This document shows, one piece after another, positions 61,863-64,000 of a DNA stretch of 64,000 nt (within the stretch, counting starts at the first letter, position 1; each line of letters opens with the position of its first letter). The notes under the pieces were generated by a model that was not told the origin of the DNA, ran no database searches, and saw nothing but the letters and a program-made list of their open reading frames with translations. The stretch is from Scilla litardierei. Its lineage: Eukaryota; Streptophyta; Magnoliopsida; Asparagales; Asparagaceae. The stretch lies in contig CM061132.1 of NCBI GenBank assembly GCA_030789695.1, forward strand, positions 29,235,858-29,299,857, given 5' to 3'. The position numbers and the translations under genes are program-made.

Positions 61863-64000
61863 GGTTTTAGTGGTGGCACATGCAGGTCTATGCTCATGCA
61901 AAATACTCTAAAACAGCATGGATAATATTACAATCTTAACTCTCAAACAACAGCCTTCCTATAATCTTCTACCCCGATCAAATTCATTAGAACATCCTAG
62001 CCCTAAGATTCCTGATCCTTAATCAACCAATTCAGTATATCCTTGATTTCTAATCACCCTTCATTTTTACATTCCACTTTATGACCTTAGGAATCCATCG
62101 TAGCCTTTCACTAATCATTTCCTACCGGTACTCGCATTTGATCACCCTACTCAAATCATTGCTCTCGATCCACGTGATCTTCCTGACAGCCAATTTTGTC
62201 CTTTTGAATTATCCACATTACTGTACCGATTCTACCTTCGATATCCCTTTCATGGAATTCTCGCCCAGTTTTATTCCGTTTGAAAATCTTTAGTACATAT
62301 CTAGATCTCATACTCTCCAGCTGACTTAAATTTATTCTTTGATTTGAAACTTCCTCGTCGTAACCCTTAGTTACTATCTCACCACGATTTTCTGGCCTAT
62401 AACATCCATACTCGTATATTCACCATACTTTTTTTTCATATGATAAACTTCATTTTAAAAAGAAAAAAAAAACTTTACTTCTTTTTCACTAATTCCAATA
62501 TAGGAATTTCTTTTCTTACGACACCTACTAAAATATTTCAAAACAACCTATCATATATGTTTTTTTAAAAAAAAATACTTTCTTTACTAAATCTATCTCC
62601 ATTTGCATTCACAAAACAATCACTGCTTAACCATACTCCCTTGCATGTTACTCCTTTCATTCATTATTTAACTAAATCACATTTCATGGTTTAACTTATA
62701 CCATTTACGCATTTCGTTATTTTTTCGCATACTCGTCATTCTCCTTAATCACTTGATTAATCATGACTATTTTATACTACCTAACCAACCTAACTCCCGA
62801 TCTATGCCTCACCTGAAACCATTCATCACAGTCTTGACCCGTTACATCTATCAACCCTAAATCATACACTATGTTTAGTTATCATTAGTGCTCGTCATTA
62901 CTTATTACAACCTTAGCAAGATTCGTTTTAAATTTACGTTATAGCCCCTTTAAATTTTTTCTCTTCTATTTCATTTCATCATCACCAGTGTTAAGTTAAT
63001 CGTCATATTGTTATAGCATTAGTTATGATCATTATTGTTATAAGATTATGTTTCAGCTAGACATATTGTGAGATGACATGAGGGTAGTTGTGATTAGTTG
63101 ATTATGAACACAACGAATTTAGATTATTCCATTTTATAGGGCGATAATAGAGTGATGTGTTCAAGACTTACAATCAGATAATACACATGCCTAACAGATT
63201 CGATTGAGTTTCTTTTTATGAGTAATACACAAGAGGACGAGTACATTACAGGTTTGAAATTCAGATTAGTAACAACTAAGAGTACCCATGAAGGTACATC
63301 ATGATTCATGAAGACCATAAAAACGAGTAGAGTATTTGAGGTAACAATACTTAATTATATAAGTATGGTGATGAAGATATTAGAAATGATACGTTGTGTT
63401 GATGAGAATGAATAGTTATGTGGATTGATTGACATTGTTTAAAACAAGACACAATGAAAAATGGCAAGATGTGATTTGGTAGTTTGTTAATATGATGAAT
63501 AAATTTATGAGTTGTCATGAGGAAGGATGTGTTGGGAGCATGACAATTATTGAAGGTAATTAGTGATGTATACTATGTGTATTTGTAATGGTCGTCATAC
63601 GTTAGTAATTGGTATGTCATCAATATATAGATTGCTTGATATAAAGATAAGATTGGTGTTGGTAGATGTCACAATTGTAGTGGTACCAGTTAGGTTATGC
63701 AACGGACAATGTGATGATATAAAATGGATAAGATCAATTAGGAGAATAAACAATTTTGAAAAATTTGGCTATAGATGAACTATACATTAGAGATTTCATA
63801 GGAGATGCTATTGCTCTAATATCAATAACAAGTGAAGGGGGAAGAAATTTACAAATGGTATTGGTTGAGTATACTTAGTGTTTTTCCTTCAGGGGTTATT
63901 TGGTAGGAAGTATTGATTATTTGAAGCGAGAACCTTGGGTTAGAATTCGAACGACAAGATCGGATCTGTAGCTAATTTTTATGACGTGCTTATAGTCGTA
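61863..64000 (+). other. Interior of the right-hand gypsy element, no gene seen
   Basis: Begins with 'ggttttagtggtggcacatg', then AT-rich non-coding sequence to the window end. The longest ORF is about 70 codons and I recognise none. Confidence 0.6.

Larger units (their letters stand above)
58764..64000 (+). mobile_element. Gypsy/LARD-like element, 5' part (runs off right edge)
   Basis: A plus-strand LTR at 58764-61862 is followed by 2.1 kb of AT-rich interior with no gag where gag would be expected. The post-LTR box is shared with the LARD-like element, which supports membership of the same non-autonomous class. Confidence 0.75.

Overview
The window is plant nuclear DNA, from an angiosperm whose lineage I cannot name. 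It is dominated by nested LTR retrotransposons (Ty1/copia and Ty3/gypsy, intact, truncated and non-autonomous). Helitrons, one hAT element, a foldback element and a SINE-like insertion are also present. I can defend one host gene: a five-exon OTU-type deubiquitinase on the + strand (28983-42947). Its fourth intron (about 10.9 kb) is filled with retrotransposons.

Layout. 1-3385: 5' end of a minus-strand gypsy element (gag plus LTR). 3474-17435: minus-strand copia with 112-bp LTRs and TSD ACTTA, carrying broken gag and pol. Nested in its pol at 6152-13608 is a second minus-strand copia with 1.21-kb LTRs and TSD GTCCC. 18425-26102: minus-strand Tat-like gypsy element with gag but no pol, TSD GAACC. 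It carries a 90-bp tandem array and an antisense gene with two well-formed introns. 26834-about 28380: head-to-tail Helitrons. 28983-43100: the OTU gene, with a foldback element in intron 1 and, in intron 4, a TRIM-like element (32833-34547) and a decayed Tnt1/Tork-like copia (35220-41816) that itself holds two small insertions. 43560-57300: a degenerate short-repeat array split by a hAT element (43790-44510, TSD ATTAGGGC) and a gypsy solo LTR (44673-57091). That solo LTR is split in turn by a complete LARD-like element with 3.8-kb LTRs (46782-56648, TSD CTTTC). 57356-58763: a copia LTR related to the nested one. 58764-64000: a plus-strand gypsy/LARD-like element running off the window.

Main points. 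(1) The nested copia family (6152-13608, and its diverged relative at 57356-58763) is covered almost end to end by short, nested inverted repeats. Stems at equivalent positions in the two families differ in sequence but stay complementary. A repeated TTGAGGAGACTCAACAA loop motif sits on four unrelated stems. I know of no described element class like this. (2) The outer copia carries a 13-nt candidate primer site directly after its LTR. It matches the anticodon arm of plant tRNA-Ile, with a C opposite the inosine position, which suggests half-tRNA priming. (3) The Tat-like element is a gag-only element with a spliced antisense gene and a candidate satellite seed. (4) Two unrelated retrotransposons share a block of about 175 bp.

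Age order by eye. The Tat-like LTRs differ least (about 15 differences in 1061 bp) and the outer copia has 2 in 112. The nested copia has about 3 percent. The LARD pair has about 4 percent over the first 230 bp and fewer elsewhere. The intronic copia and TRIM-like elements are older. All percentages are hand counts.
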